From contig CM050450.1 of the NCBI GenBank assembly GCA_027563935.2, positions 31,793,439 to 31,857,438 on the forward strand: a stretch of 64,000 bases of DNA. Direction: 5' to 3'. The notes below the pieces were generated by a model, which did no database searches, was not told the DNA's origin, and saw only the letters and a program-made list of their open reading frames with translations. Positions 24,055 through 35,200 of this stretch are shown in pieces. A program made the translations under genes and the position numbers. The first letter of the stretch is position 1; every line of letters starts with the position of its first letter. The DNA comes from Costus lasius (taxonomy: Eukaryota > Streptophyta > Magnoliopsida > Zingiberales > Costaceae).

Positions 24055-25742
24055 TGACAGTCCCCTAACCTCAAGGGGGGGGGGGGGGCGAAACCCTAAA
24101 GATGGCGCATAACAATATTTTCGCATGGGAAGCTAGGGTTTCAAGAGATCTTTATATGTCATATAATTAACTTTTAAATGATTGAATGGATGAAGAAGAA
24201 CTCATACCATAGCCATCGGTTTGATGGTGCCTTGGAAGCAAAGGCGCAAATGAACCTTCTCCAAAGTTGACGCACACAAGAAGATCGATGCGCTCACTCC
24301 TTTGAATCCTTTGTGCTAGCAAAGCCTTTCAAAGGGTCTTTGTCGAATGAAAGGGATGGAGATGTTGATCACTCTTGGCCGAATCCTCCTCCTCAGAAGC
24401 TTCAAGCGCCGCCACACACAAAAGTGTCGAGAGAGAGAAGTCACGATAGGGAGACCAGCGAGAATAGGATTATCCCTATTCGAACATGAGAGATCTCCAA
24501 GTGGAGATCATGGTTTCTAAAAATAGAAACCACAATTCGCTCACACGTTCACGCCATCTCCATTTGAACCATGCGCTCATATAATGAGCCGGTTCAGATT
24601 TGGTTCGGTTTAAGAACCAATCAAGCCAAGCGATCCAGTCTAGATCTTAATTAAACCCTAAGGCTCCAGATCTAACCGTTCATCTCTTGATGCTCCTGAT
24701 CTCACCGATCTAGCATCCAATCTCTCAATCGAAGCTTACCGATCTCAAGCCCTAATCAATCAAACATGATCAGACCAGATCTCACTTACAATCAGAGATT
24801 AAATCCCTTTAAACTGAACCCAAATAATTCAGTCCACACGATCTGACTTAAGTAAGCCATATCATCAATTTGTGCGACCCTAAGGGTTTCCTTTAAACGT
24901 CCGTAACGATAACTCACGTTATCACGATCAGTGAGGGGTATCTAGCAACACATCACTGTCTCCCAATATAAAGGAAAGAGTCTTCCAAGACTACACCCAA
25001 ACCACAGCACAAGTGTGAATCCAATTCACAAGGCATACATGCTTCCTTTGCCACTGGATGTTCTTATTGGACAAGCGTGTCAAGCTTGTAGCTCCAATAT
25101 GATGAGCATGATTAGATCAGATGAACATAGTCATCTGGGTACGGCCATACACTTTCTCAATCATCTCATCCAGGGGGGCCCCTTTAGAACATCACACTCC
25201 ACTTAAGGAGACGGCAATCCTATATCTATCACTAGTGCCCTAACCTGATTCAAGCTCACCATCCAAGATAGTCTATAATCATTATGTTTCAAATGATATT
25301 GAACTACCTCAAAACAATGACAATCATCATCTAGAAAACACAAGTGATCTCAAGTCAGAGGAAATGTGCCACTTGTCGCATTCAAGGATTATTCATATTG
25401 TGACAAGCAATTGAATATCCTAGTAGGGTCTGTCCAGTACATCCAATGTACCCATGAGTCTACATCTTATTCCATGCTCGAAGCATCCTATAAGATTAGA
25501 ACACATATTAGTCTCAATCATATCAAGGCTGTCTCATGTTCACCAAGATATCTTGACTAAGGACATAACTGCATGTCAGCCTAGCTGAACAGCTTTGAGA
25601 CATTATTCAGAAGTACACTTATTGCAGCAGACAATGTAACAAACTGAATAACAACCATGCCTTTATAAACATAAGAGTTTATTACATGATACTGATACAT
25701 TCCCAAGGCCTCAAACATTAGCCTTAAGGGCATACCCCAACA
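24055..25742 (-). repeat. E4 5' LTR (family B)
   Basis: This 1688-bp LTR runs TGACAG to CCAACA and carries the full-length version of the segment deleted in the 3' LTR. It lies head-to-head with the E3 LTR remainder beginning at 25743, giving a long inverted repeat. Confidence 0.93.
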
Positions 25743-25747
25743 GAACT

Positions 25748-27225
25748 TGAGACAGCCTTGATATGATTGAGACTAATATGTGTTCTAATCTTATAGGATG
25801 CTTCGAGCATGGAATAAGATGTAGACTCATGGGTACATTGGATGTACTGGACAGACCCTACTAGGATATTCAATTGCTTGTCACAATGTGAATAATCCTT
25901 GTATGCAACAAGTGGCATATGTCCTCTGACTTGAGATCACTTGTGTTTCTAAATGATGATTGTCATTGTTTTGAGGTAGTTCGATATCATTTGAAACATA
26001 ATGGTTATAGACTATCTTGGATAATGATCATGAGTCAGGTTAGGACACTAGTGATAGATATAGGATTGCCGTCTCCTTGTTTGGAGTGTGATGTTCTAAA
26101 GGGGCCCCCCTGGATGAGGTGATTGAGAAAGTGTATGGCCATACCCAGGTGACTATGTTCATCTGATCTAATCATGCTCATCATATTGGAGCTACAGGCT
26201 TGACACGCTTGTCCAATAAGAACATCCAGTGGCAAAGGAAACATGTATGCCTAGTGAAGTGGATTCACACTTGTGCTGTGGTTTGGGTGTAGTCTTGGAA
26301 GACTCTTTCCTTTATATCGGGAGACAGTGATGTGTTGCTAGATACCCCTCACTGATCGTGATAACGTGAGTTATCGTTACCGACATTTGAAGGAAACCCA
26401 TAGGGTCGCACAATTTGATGATATGGCTTACTTAAGTCACATCGTGTGGACTGAATTGTTTTGGTTCAGTTTAAAGGGATTTAAACTCTGATTGTAAGTG
26501 AGATCTGGTCTAATCATGTTTGATTGATTAGGGCTTGAGATCGGTAAGCTTCGATCGAGAGAGTTGATGCTAGATCGGTGAGATCAGGAGCATCAGGAGA
26601 TGAACGGTTAGATCTGGAGCCTTAGGGTTTAATAGTGATCTAGACCAAATGCTTGGGTTGATTGATCTTTGAACCAAATTGAAATGCATTCAATTTGCTT
26701 GAACCGGTTCACATGAGTGAACGCATGGTTCAATGCATGAAGGCATTTTCTTTGGTCGGTTATGAGATCATGGGTGCATGACTTCTATTTTTGGAAAGTC
26801 ATGAAGGCCACTTCCCAAAACGCCTCAACGCCAAAAACGAAAAAGCGTTCGCTTCTTCCTTTGGACGCTCACACTCTCGTGGGTTGAAGGTGTTGACGAC
26901 AAGGAGGTCTCGGCTAAGCAACCAAGTCATCTCATCCCTTCCATTCGACAAGCACCCTTGGAGAACCTTGCTAGCACAAGGAACACAAGGAGTAGTCATC
27001 ATCCTCTTGTGTGCGTCACCTTTGGAGGAGAGCCTTTTCGCCATCTTCTTCCAAGACCCCATTCGAATCAATGGCTATGGTATGTTTTCATTTGATCCAT
27101 ACAAGATAGTTAAGTTGATCATATATCATACATGCGATTGTTGAAACCCTAGTTTCCGCTATGCCAAAAATCTTGATGCGCATAATAGGGTTTATTTCGC
27201 CCCCCTCATGAAAGGGGTTCCTACA
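25748..27225 (+). repeat. E3 5' LTR, remaining 1478 bp
   Basis: This continues the LTR split at 7533. It includes the U3 hairpin module (26194-26375), a CATGACTT/AAGTCATG hairpin around a TATTTTT tract (26777-26803) and the U5 end hairpin CCCCT-CATGAA-AGGGG (27202-27217), ending CCTACA. Confidence 0.92.
26194..26375 (+). other. U3 hairpin module (family B version)
   Basis: Four short hairpins follow one another: 26194-26212 (ACAGGC/GCTTGT with a G-T pair), 26291-26304 (AGTCTT/AAGACT), 26325-26354 (CAGTGA/TCACTG) and 26360-26375 (GATAAC/GTTATC). The first, third and fourth have counterparts at the same places in family A LTRs with different stem sequence. The role is unknown. Confidence 0.5.
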
Positions 27226-27227
27226 AC

Positions 27228-27239
27228 TGGTATCAGAGG
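27228..27239 (+). other. E3 primer-binding site (initiator tRNA-Met)
   Basis: TGGTATCAGAGG lies two bases after the LTR end. The last base differs from the usual C. Confidence 0.85.
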
Positions 27240-28869
27240 GTTGGTTCATGTATGATTTATATGATTGCTTTGTGATCCATTTTTACGCTGATGCATAGAT
27301 CTAAAGTATTACATGCGAAAGTTCATGATAGTTTTCAAATCATGCGAAAATACTAGATGAATGTATTATACTTATGTTGGCGCATGTATTTCGTTGGCGC
27401 ATGTTAGATGTTTGCAAAAACTTATCTTGCGCGCCTCCTACTTAGATCTAAGCGCTTGCTATAAACCCTTAGACGGGTTAGTAGGGTTGAAGTCATCACC
27501 TAGTTAAGATCCAAATAGTCTAATCAGACCATCTGATAGCCTAGATGGGTCGACCAGATGGCACCTATGCGCAAGCATGAGGTGGCTATAGGTCGACTGC
27601 ATCAAGAGCGTGTAGCGAGGTCTGGTTGAGACAACCAGTGAACGCGCATGAGTTGGGCCCGGGGTCACACCCGCTTGCCTGAACTCATGAGAGTCGTTCA
27701 GCCCTTAACGCATGCATGGTTGACCATTGGGTCGACTCAAGTCAGTTAGGACTTGGTGCATGCAAGGGCAGTGGATAAGACTAGGTCTGATGAGTGGATC
27801 CCTAGTAATGGACCGTTGTAAGGTAGTAAGGCACATAAGAAAATTAAAATTGATGCCAATGGGTTTTCAAAAATTTTTATTTTCTTATCTGGATCACATG
27901 TTGATTGGATGCCATGATGCTTGTTTATTTAATCTTATGTGGGTTGCCCTTTTAATGTGTGCTGTGCTGGGGCCTGCGTGCCTGGAATTCAATTGTAAAT
28001 TAATTTTATTGTGATCTGCGCATCACATGTTATTTAATTTATAATGTGTAATTGACCTGCGAGTCAATCTTGTCTAGATAGATTAAATTGTAATTTAATC
28101 AAACAAGAGCACGGAGCACACATGGCACAGGCGCATGCAGCAGTGGCTTGACCAGGTGGTAGGTCCAGGGTTCGACTCTGGGACAGGCGCATTTACCTGG
28201 TGGGCGTACCTGAGCTGCCGAGGGCGCTTGGGCCCTGGGTTGGGCCAGCTGAGATGCAAAAGACCCATGGAGAGCTCAAGTGAAGACTTAAGTTAAACTA
28301 AGGTCTTACTTAGGGTTGATGGGCGTTTACCACATAAGATCATCATGCTTTCTTTTATTGTTTAAATAATTAGAATTGCATGATTTATTTATCTTCTGCT
28401 ATCACCATAGGGTTTGCATGATAGTTAAGAAGATAAAAGGACCGTTAAAATCCAACGCTAAAATATCAAGCTCGTAAGCCTTCTGACGCGAAACCTCACT
28501 GTTCTGACTATCTTTGGGGCCGTGTTGTACCCACTCAGTGGGCACGCCCATCTATCTTCAGACGGTGTGTGATTTCACCTACGTGTTACAGAGAAGGGAT
28601 TTATTGCTTCTCGTTGCTCAGCATAGCACGTGGTGGTCCAGGGAGTAGGTCAGGTCAGCTTGACCATGTAGGCTACATATGGGGCATATGTTAGCTATAT
28701 GGAGGCAGCCATCTGTGGGATCAGAGACTGTGTTGTACCAACTCAGTTGGCACAGTCTGCTGGATTTCCCAGATGAAGGGGAATCGCACGGGTTGGCGAT
28801 TGGCAGGCATTGCCTACCAGAAACTAGTGCTTGCACTCTCTGTGCATCTTATCTCGCCTGAGCGGGACG
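27240..28869 (+). other. E3 5' leader, first part (non-coding)
   Basis: This leader is homologous to those of E4 and E5 and has no supported gene. It contains a tRNA-like block at 28131-28190. E6 is inserted at CGGAG (28870-28874) and the leader resumes at 40007. Confidence 0.65.
28131..28190 (+). other. tRNA-like block in E3 leader
   Basis: The B-box-like GGTTCGACTCT at 28169-28179 sits in a hairpin with 5-bp stem and 7-base loop like a TpsiC arm (one G-T pair). Upstream GACC/GGTC arms resemble an anticodon stem. An A-box-like TGCAGCAGTGG lies at 28136-28146, at a plausible spacing. Acceptor-stem pairing is not evident, so a working tRNA is unlikely. Confidence 0.42.
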
Positions 28870-28874
28870 CGGAG

Positions 28875-31800
28875 TGTAAGATCCAAGGATCTTAAGTCCT
28901 GGTAAGCATTATTTTTGAATTAAATAAAATTATTGACTGTGATATTTTTCTCTGTATTGGTTGTTAATAGTTAATTAACTAGAGATTTTTGGTTGTTAAT
29001 TTATTGTAAATTAATTAGGGATTATTTGTTTGATTATTGGCTGTTAATTTATGATAAATTATTATTGGTTGTTCATGATAAATTGATTAGGATTTATGGG
29101 TTGTAAATTGTAAGTAATTAATTAGACCTTATTGGATATTAATTAAATCCTTAATGGATTTCGTTAAGTGAATGGTTAGTGGATGTTAAATTTAATTAGT
29201 TAACTAGCTTATTGGATGTTAGTTTAACCCTTATTGGACTTTCACTTAAACTAGGGGTTATTGGGTTTAAACTAATTGGGTTTTAAAATTCGAATTTTTA
29301 GTTAAATGGGTTAAACCCTTTTGAATTAATTGGTTAGAGGGTTAAACATCAAAAACCGAAACTTAAGTGGGTAATTTCGGTTAGGGTGGAGATTTTGGCG
29401 ATTTTTTTGGCTTGAAGAAAACTTTGGGCGACGGCTAGGAAGAAGGAGGCGACTTTGGTGTTCTTGGAATTTTGAGGTGATTTTCTTCATCTTCTTCCCT
29501 TGGTGATTTTCCTTGAAGTGAAGAAACTTCCTTGGCGAGTTCTTGAAGATTTTTGGGCGGCTTAAAGGCTTTAGACAAAATTGTTGGAGGGTTTTTTTCA
29601 CCTTGTGTTCTCGGTTCAAGGTGAGTGGGTTGTCTAATTGATTTCTATCTAATTGTTTGTGTTAATTGATGAGTTAGATGATATATTCGCTTGTTGGAAA
29701 TCTTACCATGCTAAAACCGAATTTTGTAAAGTTGATTATATGATGAAAACCGAATTTTGTAAGGTTGATTATATCATGAAAACCGAATTTTTCAAAGGTG
29801 ATTATATGATGATTATTTAACCGAAAATTTGTATGAAATTTAAGGTATTTTTATAGGAATTTTGGTAGCATTAAATCATTGAATTTTGGGTATGAAATTC
29901 TTGTTAATTATAGTTAAACCGAAATCAATTTTGGTAACATTAAATCAATGATGTTTGTAGTTAACATGAAAACCGAAATCTTGATGTTCTTGATAATTGT
30001 TTATGAAAACCGAAATTGATGTTTGTAGTTAACATGAAAACCGAAACCTTGATGACATTGATAATTGTCTATGAAAACCGAATTTTGGTGTTTATAGTTA
30101 ATATGTTACATGTGGTAATTTGTAAAGTAATTTATATGAATACTTGTTTTAAATTTTAAGTTGATTTTATGGATGCTTGATATGACTGTTTCTTGGTGTG
30201 TGTAATATGTTAAATAATTATGGTGTTATATTTATGGCTAAGTATCTGTATTTGAGAAACTTGAGTGACAACATAGCAAGGTTTGATTAAACTAATCAGC
30301 ATGAAATTTAAGGACTACACTATATTCGGTGATATTCGAATATAAAATATTATGTGTTATGTTATATAATTTTGAACAATATGTGTGATCATGTGAATTT
30401 TGAACAATATGTGTGATCTTGTGAATTTTGAACAATATGTGTGATTATGTGAATTTGTAAAATTATGGGTTATGTGAATTTGGAAAATTATGTGATTATG
30501 TGATGGTTAGGACTAAGGCTAGGTGTAACTATGAACTCAAGGGGATAGTCCTTATGTGTTATGTTAAGGGTTTGAATTTCAGCCCTGTATTGTGATATGT
30601 GAGGAGGTTGATGTTCAGCCTGCCTGTTATGATTTTTGTGATGGGGGTTGATGTTCAGCCTGCCCGATATGATTTTTGTGATGACTATCCTAGAGTCTAG
30701 TTGACACTTAGGAGTCCACCTTTGTGAAATATGAAGTAAGATATGTCTGTTGTCCAGTAGGAACCTTTTGGGAGAACGGGTTTTGACGCAAAGTGCCATG
30801 TCTTGGTCAGACAGGGGCCACCTCTTGATGTCATTACTCTTTTATGTGATGGGGTAATATAAGACGCAAAGTGCCATGTCTTGATCAGACAGGGGCCACC
30901 TCTTGATGTCATTACTCTTTATGTGACGGGGTGATATAAGACGCAAAGTGCCATGTCTTGATCAGACAGGGGCCACCTCTTGATGTCATCACTCTGATGT
31001 GTTATGGGGTGATAGAGCAAAGTGCCACGTCGTGACCTGGCGGGGGCCACCTCTTGATTCTACTCACTATCCATGTTTATGTGTTGCACGAGATTTTGCA
31101 GCTCCCAGTGCTTTGGCCAAGCCGGGTTAGACCATATTGGTCACTACTGAATATGCTGGACAACTAGGTTAATTAAGTATGGTGTGTTTAGTTGGTTTAG
31201 AATATATGTGTTTAATTGGGTTAGAGTAAAACTCTAGAACCTGAATTTGTTATATGCTAGTGTGTACATTTAACTGTCTATATGACTTCTGTTTCTTTAT
31301 TTTGTTATATGTTGACATAATGTTCTGTTAAATATTTTTAAAAATAATCTGCCTATATTTTTGAATGTATGTTATGGATGGTCGATTTAGACTATCCACT
31401 CACTGGGCTGTGTAGCTCACCCCTCACTATTTTCAGGCATAGAGCAGGGGCGCATGTCTTGAGTGCATTGGCGTGGATAATTATGCTGTTTGCTGTTTTA
31501 AGAATTTCTATGCTTAATTCTTGGGGCCGGTTGTGGCCTTAACATAAATTATATGAACTATGTGAATCATGAGACTATGCGAACTATGTGAATTATGTTG
31601 CCAGTTATGGCAGTCTTATGAGTTTGACTTTTGTGTCACCGCGGGCTTCAGCCTGGTTTCGGTGTTTGGTATGAGTTTATAAAATCGATTTTGTGATTTT
31701 GTTTTGAATTTCGGCTTGTTGTATATTCTGTGCAATCGGTTTTGATATACCCTGTAACTTGCATATGTCTAGTGCAAGTATTGCCTGGTGGCAGGTACCT

Positions 31801-32056
31801 TTATGGATTTTATGAATTTGAATCGGTTTTGATATAACTGTTGCCTTGCATATGTCTAGTGCAAGGATTGCGTGGTGGCAGGTACCCTTATGAGATTTGA
31901 GTTTTGTGAATTTGTGTGTATGGATTTATGGAAATTTTTCAGATCGTGTTTTCTTGAACTCGGTTTTACCTAGCATATGATCGATCTTATATGAAACATC
32001 CTGTATCATTTGTGAATTGTGCCATTTGTTTGGGGTTAAGAATGTGGGATGTTACA
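28875..32056 (+). repeat. E6 5' LTR
   Basis: This 3182-bp LTR is AT-rich and built from several tandem arrays: about 37-bp AAAACCGAATTTTG units (29705-29815), GAATTTTGAACAATATGTGTG units (30384-30470), a two-copy unit at 30605-30682, a 75-78-bp array at 30785-31065 and two copies of a CTTGCA/TGCAAG hairpin unit near 31755-31870. No reliable TATA box could be chosen. Confidence 0.93.
30785..31065 (+). repeat. Tandem array, four units of 75-78 bp, E6 5' LTR
   Basis: Units start at 30785, 30863, 30940 and 31015. Each contains GCAAAGTGCCA(T/C)GTC and GGGGCCACCTCTTGAT. The fourth is more diverged. The same array is at 38730-39010. Confidence 0.85.
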
Positions 32057-32059
32057 GAA

Positions 32060-32071
32060 TGGTATCAGAGC
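32060..32071 (+). other. E6 primer-binding site (initiator tRNA-Met)
   Basis: TGGTATCAGAGC lies three bases after the LTR end. Confidence 0.88.
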
Positions 32072-32201
32072 AGTTGGCTAGCTAAAACTTAGTTCGGGGG
32101 GGAAAACATGTTTGTGTATTGCTAGACACCTATTAGGTTTATGATTGTTTTCCTGACTATGATATGTGTGTGACTATGATATGCGTGTGTAGGCATTTAA
32201 G

Positions 32202-35200
32202 ATGGTGCGAACCAGAGGAAATACTAGTGATGAGGGCGAGCAGACCCCGAACCTCACGAGAACTATTGAGGCTCTAACTGGTATGGTTCAGCAACAAGGT
32301 GCTATGATAGAGAGGCAAGCTCAGATGCTGCAGCAGCAGCAGACTCAGCACCAAGAAGCACAACAGCAGCTTTTACAGCAGCTGACTCGAGAGAGACCCC
32401 AGACTACTACTCGGGCAGTGGGGGATGACTCTCAGGAGGGCGCTCATAGGCGCTATGCTTCACTTGTGAGTGAATTCCAGAAACTGGGTCCTAGCTCTTT
32501 TTATGGGGGCTCAGAATCCAGTACTGCCGAGAACTAGCAGTTATGCTTGGAAAAGATTTTCCAAGTTATGCGTTGCTCGGACGAAGATAAGTTATGTTTG
32601 ACCACCTATATGATGCGTGCTGACGCAGATGAGTGGTGGAAAGGCGTGGTGAGACTTGCCGAAGAAAGACATGAGACTGTAGATTGGCCTTACTTCTTGT
32701 CTCGATTTAACGAGAAGTACTTCCCAGATAGTTTGGTGGAGGACCGAGAAGTGGCATTTATTCACCTGGAGCAGGGTGATATGACGGTGGACCAGTATGA
32801 AGTACAGTTCACGAAATTGGGAAAGTATGCTCCTCACCTGATAAACACTGAAAAGAGGAGAGCTACCAAGTTTCTCAGAGGTCTCAGATGGGACATTAGA
32901 GAGCAGGTTGGTGCTCAACACTTGGAGACCTATGTTGAAACTGTTGGGCGAGCGCGCACCATTGAGAGGTATATATCTGAGAGGAGTTCTCATGTTGCCG
33001 TGACCGTAGTTCCTGCAGCTGAGGCGGCGGTTCCTCAGCATGGCAGTGGCGGCAAGGGTAAGAAGTACCCTAGGCATAAAGATTATAAGAAGAGCAGGTA
33101 TAAGCCTTACTCCTACAAGGCACCGCAGCAGTCCAGGGATGCACCGCAGCAGTTCAGGGATGCCAGGGATGTAAGAAACGGTATCACTTGTAGTCATTGT
33201 GGGCTCAAGGGACATCTAGTGAAAGACTGCCATAGGAAGAATGGTGTATGCTTCAGGTGTAAGAAACCAGGGCACATGGCTAAGGACTGCAAAGAACCTG
33301 AGATGCAACCTAGAGGCGCAGATAAGCCTACAGTCCAGACTAGAGTGTATGCTGTGGCTGAGAAGGATACACGAGCTTCCCGATCCGTCGTGGAAGGTAC
33401 TTTATTCGTATTTGATCAGTTAGCCCGCATATTATTTGACCCTGGTGCAAATTTATCTTTTGTATCTGTTAAATTTGCTGCATGTTTACCTGTGTTACCT
33501 AAGGTGATGAATTATGCTGTGTCTGTGAGTACTCCCTTAGGAAAATCGTTATCTACAGATACTGTTTGTGCTGACTGTGTAGTACATGTAGAGGGTTATG
33601 AGTTTCTGGTAGATCTAATCCTCTTAGACATGCAAGATTATGATATCATCTTAGGAATGGATTGGTTGTCTTCCCATCATGCCTCTGTGGATTGCTTTGA
33701 GAAAGTAGTCACTTTGAATTTGTTAGATGAGAATCGACTGTTTGTGAGAGGTCTAGTGTCAGACCAAGGACCGCATGTGATATCTTTCCTGCAGGCCAGG
33801 AAATTACTTGCTAATGGGTGCAAGGGTTATCTTGCGCATGTTAAGGTGCAGGATGATTCTACTTCTGATTTGACTCAGATGGCGGTGGTGAAAGAATTTC
33901 CTGATGTGTTCTCTGAAGAATTTTCAGGCTTGCCACCAATTAGAGAAGTGGAGTTTGGCATTGAGTTGGCGCCAGGTACGGCACCTATCTCCAGAGCTCC
34001 TTATCGTATGGCTACTTCAGAGTTGGCCGAGCTTAAGAAACAACTGGAGGAATTGTTAGAGAAAGGATATATTCGGCCTAGTGCTTCTCCTTGGGGAGCG
34101 CCAGTGCTATTTGTGAAGAAGAAAGATGGAACCCTGAGGATGTGTATAGACTACAGGCAATTGAACCAAGTGACTATCAAGAATAAGTATCCTCTTCCCA
34201 GAATTGATGACCTATTTGATCAATTACAGGGAGCTACAGTGTTCTCTAAGATTGTTCTGAGATCAGGGTATTATCAGCTTAGAGTCAAGGATGAGGATAT
34301 ATTTAAGACTGCTTTCAGGACCAGGTATGGGCATTTCGAATTTTTAGTTATGCCTTTTGGACTGACGAATGCACCTGCTGTCTTCATGGATTTGATGAAC
34401 AGGGTATTCCATGAGTTGCTTGACTCTTGTGTGGTGGTCTTTATAGACGATATTTTGGTATACTCAAGGACTACCTCAGATCATGTCGGTGATTTGCGCA
34501 GAGTATTGGAGATCTTGAGGAAGAACCGATTATATGCCAAGGCTAGTAAGTGTGAATTCTGGCTGGAAAAGATTAGTTTCCTTGGGCATGTGATTTCTGG
34601 TCAAGGGGTGTCTGTGGATCCAGTTAAAGTGCAAGCCATTCTTAATTGGGGAAGACCGACTAGTGCTACTGAGATCAGGAGTTTCCTGGGTTTAGCAGGT
34701 TACTACCGGCGATTTGTTGAGGGATTCTCCAAGCTGGCGGGTCCTTTAACTAAGTTGACCAGAAAGGAAGCTAAGTTTATTTGGGATGATAAGTGTGAAG
34801 AGAGTTTTCAAGAGCTGAAAAGGAGATTGACTAGTACACCGATCCTCATTATACCTAGTGATGGGGAAAGGTTTACTATTTATACAGATGCTTCTGGCAA
34901 AGGGTTGGGTTGTGTCTTGATGCAGAAGGGTTCTGTAGTAGCCTATGCTTCGAGACAACTGAAAGAGTATGAATTGAACTACCCTACTCATGATTTAGAG
35001 TTGGCGGCCATAGTCTTTGCTTTGAAGATATGGCGTCACTATTTGTTGGGTCAGGAGTTTGATCTGTTCACTGATCACCAGAGTCTCAAGTATATCTTCA
35101 CTCAGAAGGACTTGAACATGAGACAGAGAAGATGGATGGAGTTGATCAAAGACTATGACTTCTCCATTCAGTATCAGGCTGGAAAGGCCAATGTGGTGGC

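Larger units (their letters stand above)
7534..25742 (-). mobile_element. E4: Ty1/copia element, family B, inserted in the E3 5' LTR
   Basis: E4 runs from TGAAAG to CCAACA, flanked by GAACT at 7529-7533 and 25743-25747. On the minus strand: 5' LTR 24055-25742, PBS 24041-24052, leader 22244-24040, gag-protease-integrase 20021-22243, RT-RNase H 9210-10863, PPT 9190-9199 and 3' LTR 7534-9189. E5 sits in the middle of pol. Two stops in the RT-RNase H part make it defective. Without E5 it is about 9.06 kb. Confidence 0.93.

Noticed and set aside
26791..27144. A 117-codon frame in the E3 LTR (copy at 54591-54944)
   Set aside because: It lies in R-U5, runs on both strands, and is absent from the E4 and E5 LTRs. 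It looks like a chance frame.
28131..28190. A functional tRNA gene
   Set aside because: The T-arm and B-box are convincing, but no acceptor stem or complete cloverleaf could be drawn, so it is listed only as tRNA-like.
30785..31065. A direct repeat array considered as a CRISPR array
   Set aside because: Units are contiguous 75-78 bp tandem repeats without unique spacers, inside a plant LTR.
32592..33215. A 207-codon minus-strand frame over E6 gag
   Set aside because: It is a shadow of the real gag frame on the plus strand.
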